Below are positions 1-7,028 of a stretch of 48,968 bases of DNA, one piece after another; position 1 is the stretch's first letter, and each line of letters begins with the position of its first letter. The DNA lies in NCBI RefSeq assembly GCF_016612545.1, contig NZ_JAENRY010000028.1, forward strand, positions 1 to 48,968. Direction: 5' to 3'. Under the pieces are notes generated by a model. It was not told the DNA's origin, searched no databases, and worked only from the letters and a program-made list of their open reading frames with translations. A program made the translations under genes and the position numbers. This DNA is from Streptomyces sp. MBT65. Its GTDB lineage: Bacteria; Actinomycetota; Actinomycetes; Streptomycetales; Streptomycetaceae.

Positions 1-53
1 CCGCAGGACACGCTGCACGCCGGCGCGGGGCCGGCGTGCAGCGTGTCCTGCGG
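1..53. repeat. perfect 24-bp inverted repeat at the window edge
   Basis: Bases 1-24 (CCGCAGGACACG...) are the exact reverse complement of bases 30-53, separated by GCGGG at 25-29. The structure begins precisely at base 1. It lies inside the coding region of the edge gene. It may be a true hairpin or a fold-back artefact at a contig end. Confidence 0.9.
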
Positions 54-200
54 GGCGCCCGGAGGCACCGGCGGGAGCTGCGTCGTAGGGGCGCCCCCTT
101 CGGGCGCGGCCGCCTGCGGGGAAGCTGCGGGAGATTCCACCGGCACAGGAGGTGCAGACGGGGCCGGGGGTACCTCAGTGCCCTCGTTCTCGGTGCTCAC
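1..200 (-). CDS. N-terminal fragment of a Pro/Ala-rich protein, probably a trypsin-like (HtrA-type) serine protease
   Basis: The reading frame starts with GTG at 198-200, behind a clear GAGGAG ribosome site at about 208-213, and runs off the left edge. The visible residues begin MSTENEGTEVPPAPSAPP and continue as a Pro/Ala/Glu-rich, low-complexity, probably cytoplasmic N-terminus. No catalytic domain is visible. The protease assignment rests on what I remember of this neighbourhood in Streptomyces, where a membrane-anchored trypsin-like protease with such a tail is divergent from a glycerophosphodiester phosphodiesterase gene. Inside the palindrome at 1-53 the reading becomes PAPACSVSC, which is out of character for this tail, so the last 24 bases may not be genuine. 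Confidence 0.45.
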   Translation of the reverse strand, partial: MSTENEGTEVPPAPSAPPVPVESPAASPQAAAPEGGAPTTQLPPVPPGAPQDTLHAGPAPACSVSC

Positions 201-499
201 AGCTCTTCTCCTCGGTCCACGGCTGTTGTTCTCGGAAGCATGCGGTCACACTCTTCACGCTTGTCGATCGGTCCGGCGCGAAACAGCTGTGCATGTGCTT
301 TTGTATGCCGTCAGCTTTTCCCACCGGCCGTCAGAGCACCATAAGCGGTGCCTGTGGGTTCATGGCGAACCTTTATAAGGGATTTGATGGGCGATACAGG
401 GCTTGACGGGCTAAAAAGACATACTCTCCGCGTGCCTCGGCCGCCCGTCCACCGCCCTTCGGTTCCACGCCTTCCCCGTCGCGGTGGCACCATGACGCG
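201..499. other. divergent intergenic region, no gene seen
   Basis: About 300 bp separate the leftward edge gene from the rightward phosphodiesterase gene. The middle (about 355-420) is poorer in G+C than its surroundings and contains TTTATAAGGG and a CTTGACGGGC stretch that could belong to promoters. I see no -35/-10 pair with good spacing, no RNA gene and no repeat. A three-codon ORF (ATG at 492) ends in a TGA that overlaps the GTG start of the next gene; this is probably chance. Confidence 0.5.
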
Positions 500-1345
500 G
501 TGACCCACGCACGGCAGCACCGGATCCAAGTCGTCGCCCACCGCGGAGCCTCCGAAGAGGCACCCGAGCACACCCTGGCCGCCTACAAGAAGGCGATCGA
601 GGACGGTGCGGACGCCCTCGAATGCGATGTACGGCTGACCGCCGACGGTCATCTCGTCTGTGTCCACGACCGCCGGGTCAACCGGACGTCGAACGGCCGC
701 GGGGCGGTCTCTGCGCTGGAGCTCGCCGATCTGGCCGCGCTCGACTTCGGGTCCTGGAAGGGCCGCGACCTCTCCCGCGACTCCTGGAAGACACGGGACG
801 AGGAGCCGGACTGGGAGCACCTCCCGGAGGACCGGGCGGACACCTCCGTACTCACCCTGGAGCGGCTGCTCGAACTCGTCGCGGACGCGGGCCGGCGGGT
901 GGAGCTGGCGATCGAGACGAAGCACCCGACGCGCTGGGCGGGGCAGGTCGAGGAACGGCTGCTAGTGCTCCTGAAGCGCTTCGGGCTGGATGCCCCGGCC
1001 ACCGCCGCCGACTCCCCGGTACGGGTCATGAGCTTCTCGGCGCGCTCGCTGCACCGGGTGCGGGCGGCCTCCCCGACGCTGCCGACCGTCTACCTGTTGC
1101 AGTTCCTCTCGCCGCGCCTGAGGGACGGTCGACTTCCGGCCGGTGTCCGGATCGCAGGGCCCTCGATCCGGATCGTCCGCAATCACCCTGCGTATATCGA
1201 GCGGCTGAAAAACGCCGGTCATCAGGTGCATGTCTGGACCGTCAACGAGCCCGAGGACGTCGATCTCTGCGTTGACCTGGGCATTGACGCCATCATCACC
1301 AACCGGCCGGGGGCCGTTCTGAGCCAGCTCGACGGGAAACATTAA
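500..1345 (+). CDS. glycerophosphodiester phosphodiesterase family protein
   Basis: The protein has 281 residues and one GDPD TIM-barrel domain filling nearly all of it. Family hallmarks are present: HRG at residues 14-16, the metal-binding ExD (E41, D43), the catalytic H56-D57, an ETK motif near 139-141 and the late VWTVN motif before the C-terminal ITNRPG. Known members hydrolyse glycerophosphodiesters to sn-glycerol-3-phosphate and an alcohol with a divalent metal. No signal peptide is seen, so it is probably cytoplasmic. The start is GTG at 500. No strong Shine-Dalgarno sequence lies upstream, so the start is a reasonable but not certain choice. It is the only gene in its immediate transcription unit. 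Confidence 0.9.
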   Translation: MTHARQHRIQVVAHRGASEEAPEHTLAAYKKAIEDGADALECDVRLTADGHLVCVHDRRVNRTSNGRGAVSALELADLAALDFGSWKGRDLSRDSWKTRDEEPDWEHLPEDRADTSVLTLERLLELVADAGRRVELAIETKHPTRWAGQVEERLLVLLKRFGLDAPATAADSPVRVMSFSARSLHRVRAASPTLPTVYLLQFLSPRLRDGRLPAGVRIAGPSIRIVRNHPAYIERLKNAGHQVHVWTVNEPEDVDLCVDLGIDAIITNRPGAVLSQLDGKH

Positions 1346-1506
1346 AGAACCTCATAAAGACCGCCAAACACCCCTTGACCCGGGCACCTCACCTGCACCA
1401 TCCTCCGAACCCGGCCACACCGTCGAAAACCGGCCACCCGATTACAGGGAGTGCTCCGGCGCGTTCGGTCCGTGTTCGATCGTTGTGAATGCGTCACTGA
1501 ACGTGG

Positions 1507-1533
1507 ATTGGCCGGTTTCCGGTACAGGCCAAT
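1507..1533. promoter_or_regulatory. inverted repeat ATTGGCC-N13-GGCCAAT upstream of the ATP-binding protein gene
   Basis: Perfect 7-bp arms (1507-1513 and 1527-1533) lie 42 bp before the GTG start at 1576. The position suits an operator, but no regulator is identified. The rest of 1346-1575 shows nothing else I can support. Confidence 0.3.
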
Positions 1534-1575
1534 GGGGCATCCACACCGTGGCGTGGGGCGAAGGAGGTCTCGGGG

Positions 1576-2151
1576 GTGGCGTTGGTGGTGGCACAGGAGG
1601 TGCCCACGTCGTCGAGCATGGCCGTGTCCCATGGCCCTGCGGGCGTAGGGGAAGCAAGACATCGCATGCGCGACCAGTTGCGTACGGGCGGTGTGTCGGA
1701 AGCGGTCATCGACGATGCCGTACTGATCCTCTCCGAACTGCTGAGCAACGCGTGCAAGCACGGCAGGCCCCTGGGCGACGCCCTGGCCGGTGACGGCGAC
1801 GTCCGGTGCGCCTGGCGCGTGGACACCGGCGGCCGGCTCACGGTCGAGGTGACGGACGGCGGCGGCCCGACCCGCCCGGCTCCGGCCACCCCGTCGGTGA
1901 CGGCCCACGGCGGACGCGGGCTGAACATCATCAGCGCGCTGGCCGACGACTGGGGCGTACGGGACGAGAACCGGGGCGGGATCACGGTGTGGGTCGTCGT
2001 ACAGGACGACGACGGCCAGGACGGCGGCGAGGGCGCCGACGACCCGGACGCCGGGCACCCACGCCACGACTTCGCTACGCGCGTCACTTCTCCTACGGTG
2101 TCCGCGGCCCCCCGGCGGGAGTTCGCGGACGCGTTCGACGACCTGGACTGA
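1576..2151 (+). CDS. ATP-binding regulatory protein, HATPase_c (anti-sigma/RsbW-like) family
   Basis: A 191-residue GHKL ATPase domain with no other domain. The N box reads ELLSNACKHG (residues 54-63), the first G box is DGGGPTRP and the second is GGRGLNIISALADDWG. Streptomyces encode dozens of these stand-alone kinases, several of which inhibit sigma factors by binding or phosphorylate anti-anti-sigma factors. The start is GTG at 1576 because AAGGAGG at 1561-1567 sits 8 nt before it; the internal ATG at 1618 has no such site. The C-terminal 40 residues are acidic and low-complexity. No partner sigma or antagonist gene is adjacent, so the target is unknown. A related gene lies at 14041-14487. 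Confidence 0.85.
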   Translation: MALVVAQEVPTSSSMAVSHGPAGVGEARHRMRDQLRTGGVSEAVIDDAVLILSELLSNACKHGRPLGDALAGDGDVRCAWRVDTGGRLTVEVTDGGGPTRPAPATPSVTAHGGRGLNIISALADDWGVRDENRGGITVWVVVQDDDGQDGGEGADDPDAGHPRHDFATRVTSPTVSAAPRREFADAFDDLD

Positions 2152-2191
2152 CGCGCGCTCCGGGCCGACGCGCCTGTCCGCACGCGCCGGG

Positions 2192-2257
2192 TTGTCCGTC
2201 CCACCGGGTTGTCCACAGGCCGTCCACCACGGTTCCCGCACCGCCGGGTTGTCCACA
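2192..2257 (+). promoter_or_regulatory. pair of DnaA boxes in a direct repeat
   Basis: Two perfect TTGTCCACA boxes at 2209-2217 and 2249-2257, both on the plus strand and 40 bp apart, each inside a CCGGGTTGTCCACAGGC repeat. A degenerate third copy (TTGTCCGTC) lies at 2192-2200. TTGTCCACA is the preferred Streptomyces DnaA box. They sit just upstream of the DUF5926 gene. Confidence 0.7.
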
Positions 2258-2332
2258 GGCTCCCGTCGGTCATGGCGTGAACGGCTAGGCTCCCGCCCGT
2301 ACGAGACGAGCCGTAACCGGGAGACACCCACG

Positions 2333-3298
2333 ATGGCCAAGAAGCGACCCCAGACCACGGCCAAGCGGCCGCAGCTCAGCGACACAGAGGTCCCGGTGGT
2401 CGGTGCCCGCGAGCCCTGCCCCTGCGGCAGCGGCCGCCGCTACAAGGCCTGCCACGGCCGCGCGGCCGCCCACGCGGTGACCGAGCTGGTGCAGCGCCCC
2501 TTCGAGGGGCTGCCCGGCGAGGGCGACTGGGTGGCGCTGCGCGAGCTGGTGCCCGCGGCCACGGTCGCACTGCCCCTGAAGGGCGGCCTCCCCGAAGGCG
2601 TCCCGTCGGTCACGCTCGCCACGGTGCTGCCGATGGCCTGGCCGGCCCTGCGCCGGGACGACGGCTCGGTGCTGCTCGGCCTGCAGAACGACACGGCGTC
2701 CGGCGACATCAGCCGCGACCTCGCCGACACCCTCCAGCGCGCGCTGGTCGCCGATCCGGGCACTCCGGTGCAGGCCCGCCGCGCCCCGGCCGACGGTCCG
2801 CGACTCCAGGATCTGCTCGACCCGGAAGGCGCGTTCGAGCCAGTTGTGCACCCGGGCTTCGAATTCTGGGTCCCGGAGGCGGAGAACGCGGCGCCGGAGG
2901 TGGCCGCCTCCCTGGAGCGCGCCAACGCCGCCGCCATCCCGACCGTGAAGCTCCAGGGCGTCGATGCCGCCTACTGGTGCGAGACGCCCGACAAGAACCA
3001 TCTGCGCTGGGTCATGCCGTACCCGGAGGAGCAGCTTCTGGACGGACTCGCGCGGCTGCACGCGGCGGGCCGGTCGGGTCTCGGTGAGGGCACCCGTCTC
3101 GTGGGGTCCTTCCGTGCTCACGGTCTCACCGTGCCCGTCTGGGACCTGCCGAGCGGGCTCGGCGCGGACGACATCGAGAAGCCGGCCGCCGAGTTCGCCG
3201 AGCGCCTCACCGCCGCGCTGGCCACGGAGACACCGCTCACCGCGGACGAGCGCCGCGCGCGCGGCGGCCTCACCAACCGGCAGGTCACGCTGAGCTGA
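2333..3298 (+). CDS. DUF5926 family protein with SEC-C metal-binding motif
   Basis: The protein has 321 residues. Near the N-terminus, CPCGSGRRYKACHG (C29, C31, C40, H41) is a textbook SEC-C zinc motif of the type found at the SecA C-terminus. The Lys-rich MAKKRPQTTAKRPQ leader precedes it. The rest is the DUF5926 domain, conserved in actinobacteria and of unknown function. Because SEC-C motifs bind zinc and, in SecA, contact SecB or ribosomes, a role at the translation or secretion interface is possible but not shown. I chose ATG at 2333 because GGGAG lies about 10 nt upstream and the N-terminus has the usual Lys-rich form. An in-frame extension to 2192 runs through the DnaA-box repeats and is unlikely to be coding. 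Confidence 0.85.
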   Translation: MAKKRPQTTAKRPQLSDTEVPVVGAREPCPCGSGRRYKACHGRAAAHAVTELVQRPFEGLPGEGDWVALRELVPAATVALPLKGGLPEGVPSVTLATVLPMAWPALRRDDGSVLLGLQNDTASGDISRDLADTLQRALVADPGTPVQARRAPADGPRLQDLLDPEGAFEPVVHPGFEFWVPEAENAAPEVAASLERANAAAIPTVKLQGVDAAYWCETPDKNHLRWVMPYPEEQLLDGLARLHAAGRSGLGEGTRLVGSFRAHGLTVPVWDLPSGLGADDIEKPAAEFAERLTAALATETPLTADERRARGGLTNRQVTLS

Positions 3299-3323
3299 CA
3301 CCCGGAATGGGCCAGGGGTTCGA

Positions 3324-3339
3324 CTGAACGACCGTTCAG
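3324..3339. promoter_or_regulatory. palindrome CTGAACG-AC-CGTTCAG
   Basis: A 16-bp near-perfect palindrome 26 bp after the DUF5926 stop. The GAACG-N2-CGTTC core resembles operators of TetR-family repressors, but no TetR gene is in the window. It might drive the region that ends at the terminator at 3463-3500. Confidence 0.35.
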
Positions 3340-3462
3340 CCGCAACAAGCCTGTTCACTCCGGTGACTCCTGTCGCAACTCCCCGTTGTGAAAGGGAAGT
3401 CGGTGTCCGAATAGCCGAGATCGAATTTGCGAACCGCCGATCTCTTGTTACCGTTCGAGTAG

Positions 3463-3500
3463 CCCGGTTGCTGGTGCATCCCCCGTCGCCAGCAACCGGG
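3463..3500 (+). terminator. strong hairpin terminator
   Basis: Perfect 12-bp stem CCCGGTTGCTGG (3463-3474) with CCAGCAACCGGG (3489-3500), a 14-nt loop, and a T-rich tail TCTTTGCTT on the plus strand. It lies 165 bp beyond the DUF5926 stop, so it may end that transcript or a separate small RNA starting after about 3340. Confidence 0.75.
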
Positions 3501-3542
3501 TCTTTGCTTGCCCGGCTCCCGTTTACGGAACGACGCCGTCCG

Positions 3543-4202
3543 TCAACTCGCCGTAGGCGCCGAGGAGTTGCTCCCCGAGCGCAGCAACAGCGGCCCGCTC
3601 CCACCCCGCCCGGCGAACTCCGCGACGGCCGTGTAGGCCCCCGGCTCGCCCTGGGTCCGCTCGCGGGGTGTCTCGCACAGCGCGGGCTCGTCCTCGGCCT
3701 CCACGACGCAGTGCATCTGCACGGTGCGGTCCGCCGGCCCCATGAGGCTCAGCACCGCGTCCAGGCCGTCGCCGGTCGCGTTGCGGTAGTAGGTGCGCGC
3801 CCAGGTGTCCTCACCCTGCGTCATGACACAGGTCTGCGCCTCGATGCCGTCGGGGGAGGAGAGTTCGGGCCCGCAGCGCGCGGCCGTCGCCAGTCCCAGG
3901 CCGAGCGTCGGCGGGGAGCGGACGGGCGAGGGCGCGACGGACGGCGCCTTGTCCTTGTGGTCGTCGGAGGCGTCGGACGAAGCTGAGCGGCCCGAGCGGC
4001 CCGCCGCGTCGGAGGAGCCGGCCGAGCCGAGGGAGCCGGAGGACCGCACCAGGGACCGTACGACCGCGTGACCCTCGTCGCGTACGGGTCCCGCGGACGC
4101 CACGGCCAGCGGCAGCGCGACCGCGCACACCGCGACGCCCGCGAGGGCGAGCAGACGAACCATTCGGGGGTCTGGGGGTCGTCCCCCGGAATGACGGCGC
4201 AT
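3543..4202 (-). CDS. secreted protein of unknown function
   Basis: About 219 residues from ATG at 4202; ATG at 4163 is an equally possible start. A basic n-region and a hydrophobic segment (LLALAGVAVCAVALPLAVASAG) form an N-terminal signal peptide or anchor. A Ser/Asp-rich spacer follows (about residues 45-95). The C-terminal half has four cysteines (ARCGPE, AQTCVM, QMHCVV and ALCETP) that could make two disulfides, suiting an extracellular fold. I do not recognise the family; it looks like a conserved Streptomyces secreted protein. It is downstream of the Prim-Pol-like gene on the same strand (57 bp apart), so the two may be co-transcribed. Neither candidate start has a convincing ribosome site. 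Confidence 0.65.
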   Translation of the reverse strand: MRRHSGGRPPDPRMVRLLALAGVAVCAVALPLAVASAGPVRDEGHAVVRSLVRSSGSLGSAGSSDAAGRSGRSASSDASDDHKDKAPSVAPSPVRSPPTLGLGLATAARCGPELSSPDGIEAQTCVMTQGEDTWARTYYRNATGDGLDAVLSLMGPADRTVQMHCVVEAEDEPALCETPRERTQGEPGAYTAVAEFAGRGGSGPLLLRSGSNSSAPTAS

Positions 4203-4258
4203 GTAGCGGAAGATAACGACCAACTACGGGCGCCACGTTCCACGCACGCCCGACACCC

Positions 4259-4924
4259 TTACAACTCGGGCGCGCTCACACCCGTACGAGTGAGGGCCTC
4301 GACCACGGCGTCCACCACGGCCTCGACGTCGGGCACCCAGGGCGTGGCCGAGCCGGGCAGTGGTGCGCGCTCCCAGCGGATCCGGCCCTGGCCGGTCTCG
4401 GAGGGGGGCAGGGCGAGATAGCCGCCCTCGCCGTGGAAGCGGAGCGAGCCGGGGACGTGGTCCTTGGCGTAGAGCAGCTCGCCCAACTGCTCCAGGGAGT
4501 ACGGCTTGACGAGCAGCGACCAGCGGGTGGGCGCGGCGACGACCGGGCCCAGGCGCATGCCCTGGCGGTCGAGCGCGGCCAGGGCCCGGGCGGCCGCGGG
4601 TGCGGGCAGGCTGACCGCGCAGGGAGCCTTGTCGCCGGTGGCGAGGACGATCGGCGCGGTGGGGCGGTTGCCCCACCACCAGCGCACCATGCGGGCGTCG
4701 GTGGTGGCCGCGAGGAGGCCGGGATCGAAGGGGTGGGCACCGGGCACCGTGCACTCAGGGTCCGGACAGCCACAGCGGGCCCGGCCCTGAGGGTCCGGTG
4801 CCACGCCCGGGAGTACGGGCCATTGCCATTCTGTCGCGAAGGTCAGGGCCGCGCTGAGCATCTCAGACCTCCTGTTGTCTCGCCTGGACAGGAGCCTGCG
4901 TCGCTTTCCGAGGATCTCGCGCAT
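4259..4924 (-). CDS. small bifunctional DNA primase/polymerase (Prim-Pol) domain protein, possibly inactive
   Basis: The protein has 221 residues and resembles the N-terminal Prim-Pol (archaeo-eukaryotic primase) domain of actinomycete replication proteins: a helix with AALTFATEWQWPVLPG, a Cys cluster (C51, C53, C58) followed by H64, then RWWWGNRPTAPIVLATG. In active Prim-Pol enzymes an acidic DxD-type motif follows; here the corresponding stretch reads APCAVSLPAP with no Asp pair, so polymerase activity is doubtful. There is no helicase domain, and it is far shorter than plasmid or phage Prim-Pols. Such stand-alone copies are common on Streptomyces chromosomes and their role is unknown. AAAGGAAC precedes the ATG at 4924 at a fitting distance. 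Confidence 0.75.
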   Translation of the reverse strand: MREILGKRRRLLSRRDNRRSEMLSAALTFATEWQWPVLPGVAPDPQGRARCGCPDPECTVPGAHPFDPGLLAATTDARMVRWWWGNRPTAPIVLATGDKAPCAVSLPAPAAARALAALDRQGMRLGPVVAAPTRWSLLVKPYSLEQLGELLYAKDHVPGSLRFHGEGGYLALPPSETGQGRIRWERAPLPGSATPWVPDVEAVVDAVVEALTRTGVSAPEL

Positions 4925-5384
4925 GAGCGCTCGTTCCTTTCCGTTGCACCGCTGGCAACACCGAGGACCACATCACACCATGTGTCGATCACTTCACTGT
5001 GCGTACCTGTTGGCGCATCACACCCCTGCCTTCGGCAAGGGGAACCCGTGCGTGCAAGAAAAGCGTGGGCCTGGCGTGGGGGTGGCGAAGTCTGGCGTTT
5101 TGCCGTCCCGCGTAGTTCTCTCCGCCTCCGCCACGGGAGGATGGGTCACGATCGTCGGTGGTTAAGACGCCCGGGTCCCTCACCAGGTTCCGGGTGGCCC
5201 CCAGCCACCCCTGGCCTTCTCCGAGTACGTACCCATCACGACCGCTGTGACGCTCCGTCGAGCAAACCCAGTCGACCTCAATGGACCGTCCCCTGATGCA
5301 GTTTTAGGCCAACTTTGCCAATCCGCAAGAGGAGAGCGAAATACCCCCGCCAAACCCATGGACACCAGGAATCCCAGCAGGACA
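4925..5384. other. divergent intergenic region with one hairpin
   Basis: 460 bp lie between the leftward Prim-Pol-like gene and the rightward phosphatase gene. A compact hairpin at 5023-5042 pairs CCCC and TGCC with GGCA and GGGG across a TTC loop, with one bulged A. In the phosphatase frame an open reading extends back to about 5247, but it contains a TTA leucine codon and looks non-coding. I see no RNA gene or convincing promoter here. Confidence 0.5.
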
Positions 5385-6929
5385 ATGCTGGACATCCCCT
5401 CACGAGTGCGTGTACATGTGGAGACACTGCCAGCGGCGCAGAATGACATGGGGGTTTGCGATGCTTTTGAGCAATACGCACCGGTCGGAAAGCCGGACGC
5501 CATGACCGCCCCGCATCCTTCGAAAGTGGCTGGAATCGATTCAACGGTTCCCTCGCCCGCACACACTGTCGCGCCCGCGCCTGCCGCCACCGGTACCCCT
5601 CCAAGCCCCTCCTCGAACACCCAGAACCCGCCGGATACCGTCCAGAACGCGCCAGGTGCCCTGCTCCAGGACCGGCTCGCCGGCTGGGTGTCCGATCTCA
5701 CGACCCTCCATGAACTCACGGAGCGGCTGGCACGCACGGACGCACTCGCCGAGGCGCTCCAGGAGCTGCTGCGCGCCGGAGCCGCCCTGGTGGGCGCCCG
5801 CCGCGGACTCGTCGTCCTGGAACCCGGCGACGGCCTGGGCCCCGACACCACCATCGGCCTGGGCCTGGCCCGCGCCGACCTCGGCCACATCGAGACCGTC
5901 CCGCGCGGGGCGATGTCGTACGGCCAGATTCTCGACGGCGCTCCCGGGGGCGAGGGCGGCGAGATCGTCCACCCCGACCTGTTCGCCGAGGACGGCCTCG
6001 ACCCGCGCCACCGCGAGGTCGCCGTACGCCTGGGCTACGCGGCCAGTTACGCGCTGCCCCTGGCGACCGACGCGGCCGGGCGGCTGGGCGCCGCCGTGTG
6101 GCTCTACGACGAGCCCGCCGAGCCGGTCGAGCGGCAGCGCCATCTGGTCGGGCTGTACGCGCGGTACGCCACCGAGCACCTGGCCCGGGTCCTCGAGGTC
6201 GAGCGCACGCGCGCGTGCATGACGACCATCGCCGAGGAGCTGCTGCCGTCCCGGCTCCCCCGCGTGGCCGGTGTGCAGCTCGCCGCGCTGCACCGCACGG
6301 GTCCGCGCGGCGGCGGCGACTGGTACGACGCGCTGCCGCTGCCCGATGCCGCGCTCGGCCTCGCGGTCGGCTCGGTGACCGGGTCCGGCCCGAGCGCGAT
6401 CGCCGCGATGGGCCGGCTCCGGGCGTCCCTGCGGGCGTACGCGGTGATGGAGGGCGAGGACCCGGTCGCGGTCCTGTCCGACCTCGAACTCCTCCTGCGG
6501 CTCACCGAACCCGCCCGCTCGGCCACCGCGCTGTTCGCCTACTGCGAGCCCGCGCTGCGCAAGATCACCCTGGCGGGGGCGGGTCACAGCCCGCCGCTCC
6601 TGGTCGGGGAGCGGCGCACCGAGTTCGTGGAGACCTCCGTGTCCGCGCCGCTCGGCATGCTGGCCTGCTGGGAGGCGCCGAGCGTGGAGCTGGAGGCCGA
6701 GCCCGGCGAGACGGTGCTGCTCTACACGGACGGGCTGCTGCACCGCACCGGCGACCCCATGGACCGCGCCTTCGCCCGTCTCCACGCGGCGGCGGCGAGC
6801 GTCCCCAAGGCACTGCGCGAGGACCCGGCCGCGATCGCCGACCACGTGCTGCGGACCGTGCTGCCGGACGGCCTCGACACGGCCGACAGCGACGAGGACG
6901 TCGTCCTCCTGGCGGCTCGCTTCGAGTAG
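5385..6929 (+). CDS. GAF domain PP2C-type (SpoIIE/RsbU) serine phosphatase
   Basis: About 514 residues from ATG at 5385. After a Pro/Ala-rich leader, a GAF-like sensory domain (about residues 110-280) precedes a SpoIIE-type PP2C domain (about 300-510). Phosphatase landmarks are GGGDWYDALPL (metal-binding Asp), GAGHSPPLL, ETVLLYTDGLLHRTG and the C-terminal DEDVVLLAARF. RsbU-like phosphatases dephosphorylate anti-anti-sigma factors and work opposite HATPase kinases such as those at 1576 and 14041, although a direct link here is only inference. Start choice: ATG 5385 has AGCAGGA very close (about 3 nt). ATG 5502 has GGAAAG at a better distance and would remove the leader. I favour 5385 because the sequence after it looks like a conserved N-terminus I remember from homologues. 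Confidence 0.85.
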   Translation: MLDIPSRVRVHVETLPAAQNDMGVCDAFEQYAPVGKPDAMTAPHPSKVAGIDSTVPSPAHTVAPAPAATGTPPSPSSNTQNPPDTVQNAPGALLQDRLAGWVSDLTTLHELTERLARTDALAEALQELLRAGAALVGARRGLVVLEPGDGLGPDTTIGLGLARADLGHIETVPRGAMSYGQILDGAPGGEGGEIVHPDLFAEDGLDPRHREVAVRLGYAASYALPLATDAAGRLGAAVWLYDEPAEPVERQRHLVGLYARYATEHLARVLEVERTRACMTTIAEELLPSRLPRVAGVQLAALHRTGPRGGGDWYDALPLPDAALGLAVGSVTGSGPSAIAAMGRLRASLRAYAVMEGEDPVAVLSDLELLLRLTEPARSATALFAYCEPALRKITLAGAGHSPPLLVGERRTEFVETSVSAPLGMLACWEAPSVELEAEPGETVLLYTDGLLHRTGDPMDRAFARLHAAAASVPKALREDPAAIADHVLRTVLPDGLDTADSDEDVVLLAARFE

Positions 6930-6967
6930 TCGCCAGGAAGCCATGTGTAACAGGCCATACGGCCCTG

Positions 6968-7004
6968 GGCCCCCTTCCGTACGACCGTACGATGGAGGGG
7001 GTCC
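6968..7004. other. imperfect hairpin between phosphatase and aminopeptidase genes
   Basis: CCCCCT (6970-6975) pairs with AGGGGG and an inner GTACG pairs with CGTAC, with small bulges. It follows the phosphatase stop by about 40 bp and ends 12 bp before the aminopeptidase ribosome site. It could be a terminator or a 5' leader structure. Confidence 0.4.
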
Positions 7005-7028
7005 AGTGCCGTATCTAGGAGGATGACC

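Noticed and set aside
1321..1345. GGGAAACATT at the end of the phosphodiesterase gene as a parS half-site
   Set aside because: Only one arm resembles parS; the other half is missing.
2192..2332. N-terminal extension of the DUF5926 protein
   Set aside because: The sequence consists of the DnaA-box repeats and precedes a well-placed ribosome site and ATG.
5247..5384. N-terminal extension of the PP2C phosphatase
   Set aside because: Contains a TTA codon, lacks a usable ribosome site and has poor codon bias.
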